Below, one piece after another: positions 50,541 to 61,409 of a DNA stretch of 64,000 bases. The notes beneath the pieces were generated by a model, which did no database searches, was not told the DNA's origin, and saw only the letters and a program-made list of their open reading frames with translations. The stretch's first letter is position 1; the number at the start of each line of letters is the position of its first letter. Where the stretch lies: assembly GCF_000002995.4 (NCBI RefSeq), contig NW_025062479.1, forward strand, positions 5,015,221 to 5,079,220, given 5' to 3'. This DNA comes from Brugia malayi (lineage: Eukaryota; Nematoda; Chromadorea; Rhabditida; Onchocercidae). The position numbers and the translations under genes are program-made.

Positions 50541-50780
50541 ATGAGCGCGGGAGAGCAGTCGAACTATAACGTGTTGGTACAAAAAAACTATCTAGACAAG
50601 TTAATTCCATATGCAGTTAGCACTCACTTGCAACAAGCGCATGATTACATTGAGGTAAGAGCTAGCTATCAGATGATCTTTTCTCTTCATGTAGTAAGGG
50701 TTGGATTTTAACATTGTCAATTCCTCCAGGAATCACTATTAGCATGGAAAAGCTTTACAGTATTTCAACGTCGTAAGTAA
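50541..50780 (+). CDS. Unrecognised small spliced ORF, possible gene or gene relic
   Basis: ATG 50541 opens a 38-codon frame (MSAGEQSNYNVLVQKNYLDK, then a helical, Gln/His-containing segment ending HDYIE) that meets a good donor (GAG|GTAAGA, 50655). A strong acceptor (ttcctccag, 50729) continues in frame with ESLLAWKSFTVFQRRK and stop TAA at 50778-50780, making 54 aa. Alternatively a second donor (GTAAGT at 50773) would lead to exons not found. In the same frame, codons from the acceptor at 50416 are open (…TNELKKMNELMGNLRDLNEL) until a TAA at 50538-50540, immediately before the ATG. A 3' LTR-like repeat starts 25 bp after the stop. It may be a small nematode gene, the start of a gene interrupted by the retroelement, or a decayed exon set. 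I do not recognise the family. Confidence 0.35.
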
Positions 50781-50805
50781 ATTTGAATTAGAACAAAGGA
50801 GTAGT

Positions 50806-51046
50806 TTTTAACATATTAAACAATGCACATACCCTTTGTTGACTGTTGAAATTTTCTAGATAAGCACATAAGCTCGGCTATAATGGGAAGATGAGTCTTG
50901 GCATAATGATTGCTTATGTGAGGCAGTTTGAAGTAGTTTTACATTTCTAATGTCCAATTAAGACAGGTTTTAGTATTATGGATTAGTATATTTTTATTTA
51001 ATATATTTTATAAGTTATTTGGAGGCTCGCGAGATTCTTTCGAGTT
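50806..51046 (-). repeat. Left (3') LTR of the decayed BEL/Pao element
   Basis: It shares ttttaacatattaaacaa at one end, tttacatttctaatg in the middle and ctcgcgagattctttcgag at the other end with the copy at 52996-53228. By eye the copies match over most of their length, with many substitutions, so the insertion is old. Exact termini and target-site duplication could not be fixed. Confidence 0.75.
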
Positions 51047-52995
51047 CGTGGCATTCCTGATTGAAGGAGCTGGATACTTTAAGGATGGTTGGACAGCTTT
51101 GTTTGAATGTGTCGGTTCATAGCATTTCTAGTTCGTCGAGCGACAGGTTCTTGTTTGTCAACACTTTGAATTGATTTGTGGAATACTATTAGTTGAGAAT
51201 CCGAATTTCCTTCCTTGTTGATTCCAGTGGCTACAGCATATTTGTCCGTTGAGTTTCTTTGTGGTAATTCTATTGAGACATTTGTTTCTTCTCCATCCGT
51301 TCTTCTTTTAATTTGCTTTATCCTGGCTAATTTCCACATGCCACGGGGAATTTCTAGTTCATTTATTAACACAGTCTCTCCCTCATGAGGAGCTCTTCTT
51401 ACTACATTGCTTGGAGAGGAATGTTCTCTTTAGGTCCTCTCTTTAAGACTAGTCAGCTACTCGTCTTTCCATATTCCCCAGAAGGTATCAAGGGCCTTTA
51501 ATGTATTCGTCTATTACTGCACGAGTTTTTCTTGAATGTTTTTGTTTGTCAATTTATGAAGGATAAACTCATGCAAGTAGGCATAATTAGAGGAGCGTTC
51601 GACAATATGAAGTCAGTTGGACGCAATATGACACAATCGTCAAAATTTACTTAAGTTAGTGGTTTCTGTCCGTTGGATGCAATTCTATTTGCAAGAATGC
51701 CTTTCCTACATATGCTATTATCACATTTTTCATCGTGCGAAAGCGTAACAGTACTTCAATTAAATCAGGAAGTGTTATCTGCTGCCGATATAAAACATTA
51801 TTGAAACTTTTCATTCCTTTACAATCAGCTGATGTCATAAACGATTCGCAGTTTTGCTGTGGTTTTATTGGGTGCTAATTCTTTGTGGTGGGGTAGATAA
51901 TAAAAACCTCATTCACTTCCGGTGATACTTTCTCGATTATACTGGAATTGAGTTAATGGTTTCATTATATCGACCCGGTAATTGAGGTTTCATTTGCAGC
52001 CTTCTAATTAACGACTTTAATCTTCCAAAGCAAAGTCCGAAATTATTGCTCAGTTGGTTCTTTGAGTCTTTCCAAGGCCAACAGATTCTTGACATCTTCC
52101 TCGTTCCTAGTGATAGTTTGTTTGTTACTTTTCATCATTGCCAGCATTTGTTTTATCTTAAATGCCAATTAATTCCAGTTTCCGAAAACGTTTAGAATAT
52201 TGATGGTATTGACTAGATAAGCATGGTCCACTGATATGGTTTTATTGTTGTGAACTTCATTTATATATCCACTTACAACTAGCATAGATTCAACCTTTGT
52301 ATGGATCAAGGAAGATCCGTATCTTAAGTTCTCTACTTTGTCGAACTGAATAAACTTAAAGAAGTGATAAGCAACCATGAGAATGTCCGGTTGTTTCCAT
52401 TGGCCTTTGAAGTTGCTTAATTGATTTTATTTCTTTATCTTCGATAATCCCTTTTTGTTTAGACCAACTACTTGTAATTACATTCGTCAAGTAGGAAACT
52501 GTTACTGCATCTAATTGGATTATTTCCTTATTCCAATAGTAAGATACGTTTTTGTTGTCTTATTTCCAAATGAAGCAGTGTTTAGCTCCATTTCTTTGGT
52601 TCTTTATAGATTTAATCAATATGCCAATTCCTTTGCTATGAACAATAATTGAGAAGCAATATCAAATAGAGCTAAATTTCTGGGCGCCTGGGATCGATAA
52701 CATTTATTTCTTGAATTTCCTTTTCGGTAACAGAATTAGCGATTGTGAGCGAATCCAGTTTTTCCTTGTTGGAATCCACTGTTTGCTTAACTTTCTTGCA
52801 AGTAAGATACACAGTGCCGTACTGTGTGAACGTTTATAATGGAAGCACAAAAGTTTCCCTTTTTAGCAATCACTTGTTGCATGCTGTTCAAAGACATTTG
52901 AAACATGCAGTGATTTTCCTTAAACGTTCCATCTGGAGTTTGAGTGTGGGGTAAATGTTACATTCATTATTCCAATGGCCCTTATTGCAAAATAC

Positions 52996-53228
52996 TTTTA
53001 ACATATTAAACAACCTTTGTCACATAACCTCACATAAATTTTCCAAACAGATAAGCTCAGTTACAACAGAAACATTAGTGTTAGAATAATGACTGCTTGC
53101 ATGAGATGCAATTTAAAACAGTTTTACATTTCTAATGTTGAATTAAGAGAAATTTTAGTATTATGGACTAATACAATTTTATTTGATATATTTTGTAAGC
53201 TATTTGAAGACTCTCGAGATTATTTTAA
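52996..53228 (-). repeat. Right (5') LTR of the decayed BEL/Pao element
   Basis: This is the partner of the repeat at 50806-51046; it ends near ctcgagattattttaag. The Gag zinc-knuckle codons start directly at its inner edge, so the leader and the N-terminal part of Gag have been lost. Confidence 0.75.
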
Positions 53229-56200
53229 GAAATGAAATAATTTACAATAAAATTTGATAGATATTATTTTGGATATCATTTATATAAGTGCTAATTATTG
53301 CGGTAATGTTGACTGTGTTTGAAAGAACACATATTTTTTAAGATCAGTTTTGTCTTTTATAAAATTCAAATTTTGCCATAAAAATTATATGAAATAACTG
53401 TATCTCAAATAATAATGCAAGTTTGTCATTCAAATTTATTTTCACTGAAATATTTATTAGTCGTGGAACAGTTCAGTGATGTACATGGAGGCTAACAGTT
53501 CACTGATGAATATGAAGACTTAATTGGCAGTCTGACAAAGGGATAATTCCATTTCATGTTAAAACAACGCTTTTGCTCATCGCCAAGCATCGTTTCCTTT
53601 CACTATCTTTTAAAGATATCCGATAATACTTGGCATTCCAGACAATGCGCATGAGCTTAGTATCTGGAATATAGTGTCAGATAAGTGATTTTTCACTTAA
53701 TATATAAAGTTGAAACAGTTTCGTATTTGTCTAAGGAATATTCAAATAAGACAATCTCTAGTTTAAAAATTCCTATCATATGGATTTAATGCAAAATTAT
53801 TCCGACATATTACAAATTTATTTCGGTTTTTCCAACATTTGCTGTTCATACTTTTTTTCAAATGCATTCAATATATTTTTATCCTAACATAGTGGCATAG
53901 AGCTCAATCTTACATATAAGTGAATGCACGCTCTGTCGGAATGCAATGAAATCAGACGCATGATTACAATTCTTGTTTTAAACTTTTGTCTGACTATATT
54001 TTTTTTTCTTTTTTTGATATCTCTATCATGTGTAAATCAATTTCATGTATTTTAGTTAATGATGTGAAGGAAAACAAATTCTTGCTTTCGCTGTAGTAAA
54101 GTGATTCATTGTTTACTATGATAGCTAAATCTACAGCTAAATCTATGACGATAGTGTTGCAAATAAAACTCCAATATGATGTGCTTAGTTTCTTTTCCGG
54201 ATGATTTATAGGTGACATACTTTTTTGGTTTACTTACTGGAGACACTTGTAATTTGACGGAATTCTTTCATGACCAAGGGTTATTTCTGACCGTTCACTC
54301 TGTCATAAGTTTAGTATTGAAAGTTCGTTCAGCTATTTGAATTTAAGAAATCTGAAACGATTCAATATGCAAGATTTGGAGTCGAAATGCAGTTGCATGC
54401 GTGGAATACTAATCATGCAAGAAATGGCCTAAGGAACTGTGATTCTATCAAAATTCCATTTCATATATTCGCCATATAGTGATTCACTGTTTAAATATTC
54501 GAAGTTTACTATAGTAACTAGATCTATCTCAAAGTCTAGCTACTCTGATATTCGAGAGTCGTGCTTGTGCAAATGGTGCAAATGCGTGGGTAGTGAGCGC
54601 ACAGGCATAGACCGAATTATTTCAAACTGACTAGTTCGAGGAAAAAAACTTTTAGAAATGTGTCGACTAAACTCTCTGGGTGGATAAAAGAAAAGTATAA
54701 AGAGACTGAACTTAGTCATGCAGTTGCCACTCTTTCTGCTACCACATACTATATATTTCACTCACTTCTAACTGAGCCACTGGAATGTCAGCTTCACCTG
54801 CCGACCAACTCATTCACCTTTAGCTTACAATTCCGCTTATCTAAAATAACACTTCATTCTAGAATATATGTTTGGTCTTTGTCCCCTTTCCAACTTGTAA
54901 AAATAGATTAGTTAGAGCAATTCAAACAAAATAAATGAAAGTGTCTCGTGGTTTGTTTCCATAAATGGGTTTGTTAAATCTTTCATTTCCTAATTATCCT
55001 TTCCGTAAATTTCCGAAAGTGTGGTATTGAATTGTATCTAAGAGAATTAAACTGGAAAAAATATAGAATTGGAGATGTTAGAGAATGCTGTTACCTTCAA
55101 GCTTTCTCGAAATATGTCTCATTCAAATTATTTTGGGTATGATTTGCCAGTATTCCAATTGACCTAGGTAGTGGAAATTCTGACTCCTTTAATTAAAGTC
55201 TATTGAATTATATTTTTTTTGGGAATTTTTTTAAATTATGGACAAATAAATAATAATGGTATCAATGTTCGAATAACCTGATAAACCGGCAATTTTATTG
55301 TAATATCGTCAAGAATTACCAAGGTATGTAAAGAACTTTAAATGGTCTTTTAAATTATTTTAACCCACTTAGAAATATGAACCTTCATTGCTGTGATATA
55401 GTTCGACAAATCCAGTTATATTGCCACCTATTTTTTATTATGATGTTTATTATGATTATGGGGAAAGGATATGAATAAAAAAGCAATATACGATTGCGTT
55501 ATTTTCTCTTTTGTTATCTGTCATTCTTAAGTAATAAATTATCAGAATAAAGTATTTTAGACTTGATGTTGTGGCGAGTGGATAGAAACGCATTCCAGTT
55601 CTCGATTGGTCATATTACAAGCAAATTACTTTACATAGCATAAATTATCTTTAAATTTACGAAATCACTAAGCTAAGCTTTTTTTCACATGTAACTTAAT
55701 CGTTCATTTCCATACCAGTTGATTGCAGTAGTTAAAAAATCGTTTGAGATTCAAAAGCAAACATTAATGAAATAATGCGTAGATGAGAAAGTCACTACGA
55801 TCTCAGCGCTATAACTAATTTTTTTTGAAGAAGCATGTAAAAGAAGACAATAATAAGGATGATAAATTGTAATCATAAATTTGCAAATTTTAATAGCACT
55901 AAGAGAAAAAACTTTCAGATAGCACTTTTCTTACGTTCATCTTACTTCGTTCCCCATATCGTAGCGATCTCGATTCTCTCTAACAATAAACTGTTTTGGC
56001 ATTCATCTGAGTATTGCTATCAGCCTTTATCAGTATTAATGTCAACCTTTATTTACTGCAAGCGAAACTAAAATAAAACTTTAGTAGAAGCAATAAATTC
56101 AGTTAATGAATGCAATTTCCAGTATTTCAATGTAATTTATTTTTATTTCTTTAAGGCACTGTTTTAATCAGTTTAAAGTCTAAAATATTTTTCAATTGGA

Positions 56201-56604
56201 CTTTTCATTGAACTACGCTAGCTTATTTAAAATCATAGAAGAAATGATAAAAAATTTCGTTATTCTTATAATCAAATGTATGCTAAATATTATATCATTT
56301 GCCTAATTTTTGTTTTTTTTTTTTTTTTTTTTGGAAATTTTGTTCTTAATGACAATAAAACTGTATTCAAAACGAAATTAATAATATGATTTTATGATTT
56401 TCTTTGATTGACTGTTATATTGTCATAGTTTCTTTTGCCTATTCTTTTATATACTTTTACTTATCATCTAACAATTCTTATTTATTGCTGAATGACCTAA
56501 ATTATTCTATTGTATTTCTTAGGTGCTAATTTAACATCCTGTTTTAAAAAACGCAAAGCTTGACAAACGTTCTAAAAATCTTAAATTATTTTTTATATTT
56601 CCAG
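53229..56604. other. Intergenic region between the retroelement and the heat-shock gene
   Basis: About 3.4 kb of AT-rich DNA. ORFs are short and have no motif. A poly-T run of about 22 bases lies at 56311-56332, and a U-rich acceptor (atatttccag) ends the region just before the heat-shock ORF. Confidence 0.55.
56595..56604 (+). promoter_or_regulatory. Acceptor site (probably spliced leader) of the small heat-shock gene
   Basis: atatttccag ends 16 bp before the ATG at 56621. An SL acceptor is the simplest reading; a cis-spliced 5' UTR exon cannot be excluded. Confidence 0.5.
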
Positions 56605-56620
56605 TGGAGAATCAAAAAGA

Positions 56621-58259
56621 ATGTCGTCCACATCAGCATACAATCGAACATCATCTTACAATCGGACATATGAAAAGCGAATTATTGAACAAGGCCCAAA
56701 AATCACTAGTACAGGTTCACCACTACATTTATCCAATATGGGATCACCACTGCACGTATCCACCTCAAGTTTCCAGGTACTGCCTTTTATTTCCAATTTA
56801 ATCCTAAAATTTTAAATTTTGCGCTGTGTATTCACGTTTATTAAGCGAAATTTTCTTTAACTAAATTTGTAATTTCCAACATGGTTCAATTTTTTTCACT
56901 AAAATGTTCCAGTTTTGATTTCTTAAAGAGTAAGCGTTATAGTTATTAAAAATTCTGATTAAAGAGTTAATAAAGTCAGCTTACAGTTGCCACCTACCAC
57001 ATTAACGTCAACAAATACATCAACGGCCGGAACAGGCCTTATAGCATCCCACCAGCAGACCGACGATTCTTTTTACGTACAGATGGATTTATCACAATTC
57101 AGACCTGAAGATCTAAAAGTATGTTGTACTTTAGAAATATTTTAAGTCCCATAGAAATTTTTATGTCTGAATCCTTTGACGGTTTCGGCTATTTTTGTTG
57201 ACCCTAAATTTGTTATAGTCGTAAATTTTACCATATCGTATCAAAATATATTGTCTTAACTGAAAGATTTCCTTCGTAACCACTACAACACATAACGTCC
57301 CCAGTCAAAAAAAGACTCTCCCTTCTTCTTACCTCTTAGAATTTGGCGCTGAGTATAAAGGTTATTCGGAATCCTTATAAATTGGTTCCCTTTTATCGCC
57401 TTCTTACTTTTTTTTTATTTCTAAAACTGAGTTTAAAGCGAATTGTAGATGTACCTAAATCAAATTTTTCATATCAACTTAAAAATATCCTTTAGAAAAA
57501 TAATGAAATCGAGAGTAAAATTGTTATTAAATTCTCTTTTGAAAAAATCGTATCATTTTTCTTTCGATTATTCTGATCAAAAACGGTCTCCAAAGGAAAT
57601 ATTTTTTTGTGCCAGTGATCTTTCTGTTTTTGATACTCGATGGATCTGAAGCTACTTGACAACATTAGTATTAGCTTTAAACTAAGACTAAGGCTGAGGT
57701 TAAAAAATATTGAGTTTATGAGATTTAACTGTGTAATGAAGACGTAATTGAATCAAAATTCAGGTATCGGTAGCAAATTCCTACATAATCATCGAAGCAA
57801 AGCACGCTGAACGAGAGGATGAATTTGGCCTTGTGGAACGGCTTCTAATTAGGTTTATTTTTTACTGAAAGGTTTTTTGAAAATCAAAAAAATATATATA
57901 CTGTGTAGTGGATTTTACATTATATGTGTATTCAGGAAATTTCCACTGCCTTCGAACGTGCCAGCAGATGCAGTTAGCAGTAGTCTTACTGCAGATGGAC
58001 ATCTTAATGTTATTGCAAGTGTCCCGCGCCAAAAGGTTTATTTTATTATGGAACTGTAATGTAATAAAAAAATCAGTTATAATGTGTCAATATATAGTGT
58101 ATCAAAATTGTTGCAATCGTTTTGCAAGTTATGTTACGTTTGAAACATTAGGGTGATAATATCGCGAGGACAATTCCGATCAAAATGGTATCCAGCCTGA
58201 TGAAAGCAGAATCTAAACAACAGAATTTAACAACTAACGAGCAGTCACCGATTCTGTGA
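56621..58259 (+). CDS. Small heat-shock protein (HSP20/alpha-crystallin family)
   Basis: This is an ATP-independent holdase chaperone. Exons: 56621-56776, 56987-57118, 57764-57852, 57936-58035 and 58152-58259, all in phase, giving 194 aa. The N-terminus is Ser/Tyr/Thr-rich (MSSTSAYNRTSSYNRTYEKR). The alpha-crystallin domain spans about residues 76-168: DDSFYVQMDLSQFRPEDLK, SYIIIEAKHAEREDE, RKFPLPSNVPADAVSSSL and TADGHLNVIASVP, the usual strand order with the family's conserved DG and L-x-V/I motifs. The C-terminal RTIPIKM contains an I-P-I motif, the element that docks on neighbouring subunits in sHSP oligomers. The length and tyrosine-rich start resemble the longer nematode sHSPs (hsp-25/hsp-43 type) rather than HSP-16, but I cannot assign orthology, so no symbol is given. 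A canonical AATAAA follows the stop by 113 bp. Confidence 0.93.
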
Positions 58260-58371
58260 TAGACCTGCTTATAGCATTTTACCTGCTTCGCTTTTTTCTC
58301 ACTACTTTTTTATACTTATAAAATAATTTTCGTTACTAAAGGTTTATTAAAATTATCCAAATTATATTGAA

Positions 58372-58377
58372 AATAAA
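58372..58377 (+). terminator. Poly(A) signal of the small heat-shock gene
   Basis: An AATAAA hexamer 113 bp after the TGA stop is a typical position for a nematode 3' UTR. Confidence 0.6.
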
Positions 58378-59500
58378 GAGAATGTTGCAAATATTAATTT
58401 TATATGTTATCGATAGCAAAAAGATCACTCTTCGATTTTTATTAGTTTTAAGCCGATGCAAGCTTGTCTGTTACGAATGCATTGGACACCAATACCATGA
58501 TAAGCTTAATTGATAAAACCACATCAACTTATATGATAACTATTTCTTAATAATCGTTATAATCTGTTGCTTCCGCAAAATATTTATTGTTTGTTTCAGC
58601 ATCAAAAAGAAAAAAAAAGCTCACCTTTCAGGCTCATTCAAAATGTTTATATATTTGTGCATATTTTGTTTTTTAGATTAAAAAACAGTAGAAAGTATGA
58701 TTTTTCCTTGCGTTTTAATGAAAATATTGCAGTGTGAAAAACAGTTGCATCAAACTATAAAGGTGCTAATTATGTTTACCAAATTTGTTAAAAAGGGACT
58801 TTACGTTAGAAACTTTATGAATTATTTAGTAAAAATGCTAAATTCAACATACTATTTAGTACAGATTGTTAAATTTTGGTTCAAATTGTTAAATTTTTTA
58901 ACACATTGTTTTTGCCAAGTTGATAGTAACAATAACATGCTTGCTAAAGAAAATGGAAATGGAAACAAAAAAAAAAGATAAAAAGATAAAAAGAAGCTCT
59001 TAAAAGTTACAGCTATCTGAACGGGAATTTTTTAAATCTCACACCGGGGATTTTTCATGTGAGACTATGTCATAAGTTGGAAAATTTTTCATAATGCTAT
59101 AGCTTTTCTTCTTAAATAGTTTCTAAATATGACAATGATGCATCAATTTGATAGTTAGTGATTATTTTGAGGTTCTTTATCAACCGGAATTGAAGAAATA
59201 TTTTGAGTTAAAAAATATTCAGTAATGATTTATACTTCCCTTCATTTGAGATCAGTGGTACTAAATTTAGATTATTGGATCGTTCCATTGTATCTATACA
59301 TCATGAACCAGTCAAGCTTTTTAACATCAAATATGTAGGTTGTTTGTTATGCCCTAAATGGTCATGCTGACATGTTGATTAACTTTGCTTCTTGTCATGC
59401 AAAGATAATTTATTTTCTAAAAATTCAACTTTTCTATTTTTATTTTTTTGATCGTTTTGTGGGCCTTCAAGTTGTTGCGAATTCTTGAAAATTTAGGTAA

Positions 59501-59540
<40 letters not shown>

Positions 59541-61409
59541 CATTCGCGATTCCTTCTAAATTTAGCTTCAACGAGAAAACGTCTTATCTAAATAGTTTGA
59601 GATGGTATAGCTTAAAATGCTTTGGCTTCCTTTGGCCATATTTAATCATTCGTCATTTGTGTACCTGTTTCCTGTGGATTAATGTATTTACTAATGTGTA
59701 TTTTTGAGTTTTCCTTCCCTCTGTTTACAAAAGTTTTGAACTGACATCGCATTCTTTCATAAAATTCTGTGCACAGATTTTTGCTTGATGAATCAGTGGA
59801 ACCAGTACTTTTTTTATTTAGGTTTTTTTGGGAACACATGATATCCTAATAACATCTCGCAGAAAAAGTAAACAATTTATTCTAATCTGTATCCATCAGT
59901 TCTTTGTGTTGATAAATAGTTCTCGTTTAAATCTTGACTAGTTACATATAACAGTGAGTACCTTGCGATATCTTAACTTTCACGATGTTATGTTGATAAT
60001 TAATTTCTTTCACTTACCAAATTTTGTGGATATTTGGAAATATTCTCTTTTATCGTTTGAATTATGCATCATTTGCTGTAACATGCTGTGTGTTGATAAA
60101 TAGTTGTAGTTTTATACTGTATTTGGTTTACGCTTTATAATATCCTTTGGAAAAACATTTGTTTTTATTTCATGATTGTTATTTGGTGTTTATCTTTAAT
60201 AGCAATGCTGTATTTTGATATTTAATTCTGTACATGAACTGATAATTATTGTACATGGTATCCTCACATTTATTAGTCGATCAATATCACTAACATTTCC
60301 ATAAACAAAGCATTGCTACTTTTCACTACTTATGTGATTCTTTAAATAGAACGCATTTCTACAGAGAAAACGTCTTTGAATGAGTAGTACAATAGTTGCG
60401 ATACGATAGTTGCAGTTACATCAGAATTTTCTTAGCTGTTGTTCTAAGGATAACTACTAAAAGAAAGTTTGGCTGAGATATTTGCTTTTGTTTTCACTTC
60501 ACTGTTTCCGTTAGCATTTTGAATTAGTGACAGAATAGCAGACTGGATTTGTGTATTTCAAATATCTTTTTGGTCAGAAGAGTAGATGACTTGGGTTAGT
60601 TAAGTTCACTTGACTTACTTTAAGTTTGTAGGACTTGAATTGAACCCTGTGCTTCTTGTCTGCGAGCAAGATTGGCTCAAATATCATTTATTTTCTTTCA
60701 AAATAATAAATCGACACAATATACAATTGAATAATCGAAACAGTGGAGGAATGAATGTTACTATTGAGTAGGAGGATGAAAAAACTGCCAGAGATCGTTT
60801 CTTTTTTACTAATTAGAGAAGATTTTAAAGATGTAGGAAGTGGACTTAGCTTAGAGGATTAACATTTACAGTGAAGACAGATGTACATTTACTATTTGAG
60901 GTTTCCATAAAGAATTCATTGTTTCAAAAAGAATGGAGTATAACAAAGGAATAACGAATTGGTTCGTAGTAATGGATCATTAGCATTATTCTAAACACTT
61001 AGCGTGTAATAAAGGTTTTCCGACACTCTCTACTCAAGGGAAAAAGGAGCTCTTAGGAATATGTTTAAAGATATCTATTTGATTTGAATTTGGTCGTAAT
61101 GATAAATTTTGATCTTGATCATCTTTTAAACAAAGCACTAGTTCTATTTCAGTAGGGCTCGTCTTTTGTTGTGATCGCTTAAAACATTTGAAAAGTATAC
61201 AAATTATCTTTAGTTTTAGATTAACAACAATTAGAATTGATATTACAACAAAAATACAAATAAAAAGACTAACTAGCTTTCAATTTGCTGTGAGTTGGTT
61301 CATTCCTTCTTGTATGAATTCTGATGCCTTTGTACATACCGTTCGAGTAATGTTACTACACTGTATTGCTTGTATTCATGCATGAGTTCTTGTATATACA
61401 GCGACTTCA
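58378..61409. other. Intergenic region, no gene recognised
   Basis: About 3 kb of AT-rich sequence with short ORFs only. A (TA)n microsatellite is at 59502-59539. A 17-bp motif (tgtgttgataaatagtt) occurs at about 59905 and 60090. Nothing else stands out. Confidence 0.55.
59502..59539. repeat. (TA)n microsatellite
   Basis: About 19 uninterrupted TA dinucleotides in intergenic DNA. Confidence 0.95.

Larger units (their letters stand above)
50806..53228 (-). mobile_element. Decayed BEL/Pao LTR retrotransposon, internally deleted
   Basis: Two direct repeats (50806-51046 and 52996-53228) bracket about 2 kb with minus-strand polyprotein traces in BEL order. Next to the right repeat is a Gag zinc-knuckle relic (FCNKGHWNNEC, about 52960-52992), then ACFKCL (about 52895-52912). 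A frame at 52169-52378 falls in the Gag/protease interval. A reverse-transcriptase scrap at 51656-51838 reads KAFLQIELHPTDRN. The element ends with the C-terminal Pao domain at 51079-51372 (IPRGMWKLARIKQIKRRTDG). All frames are broken by stops and shifts, and most of RT, RNase H and integrase is missing. It cannot code for a working polyprotein. Confidence 0.8.
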
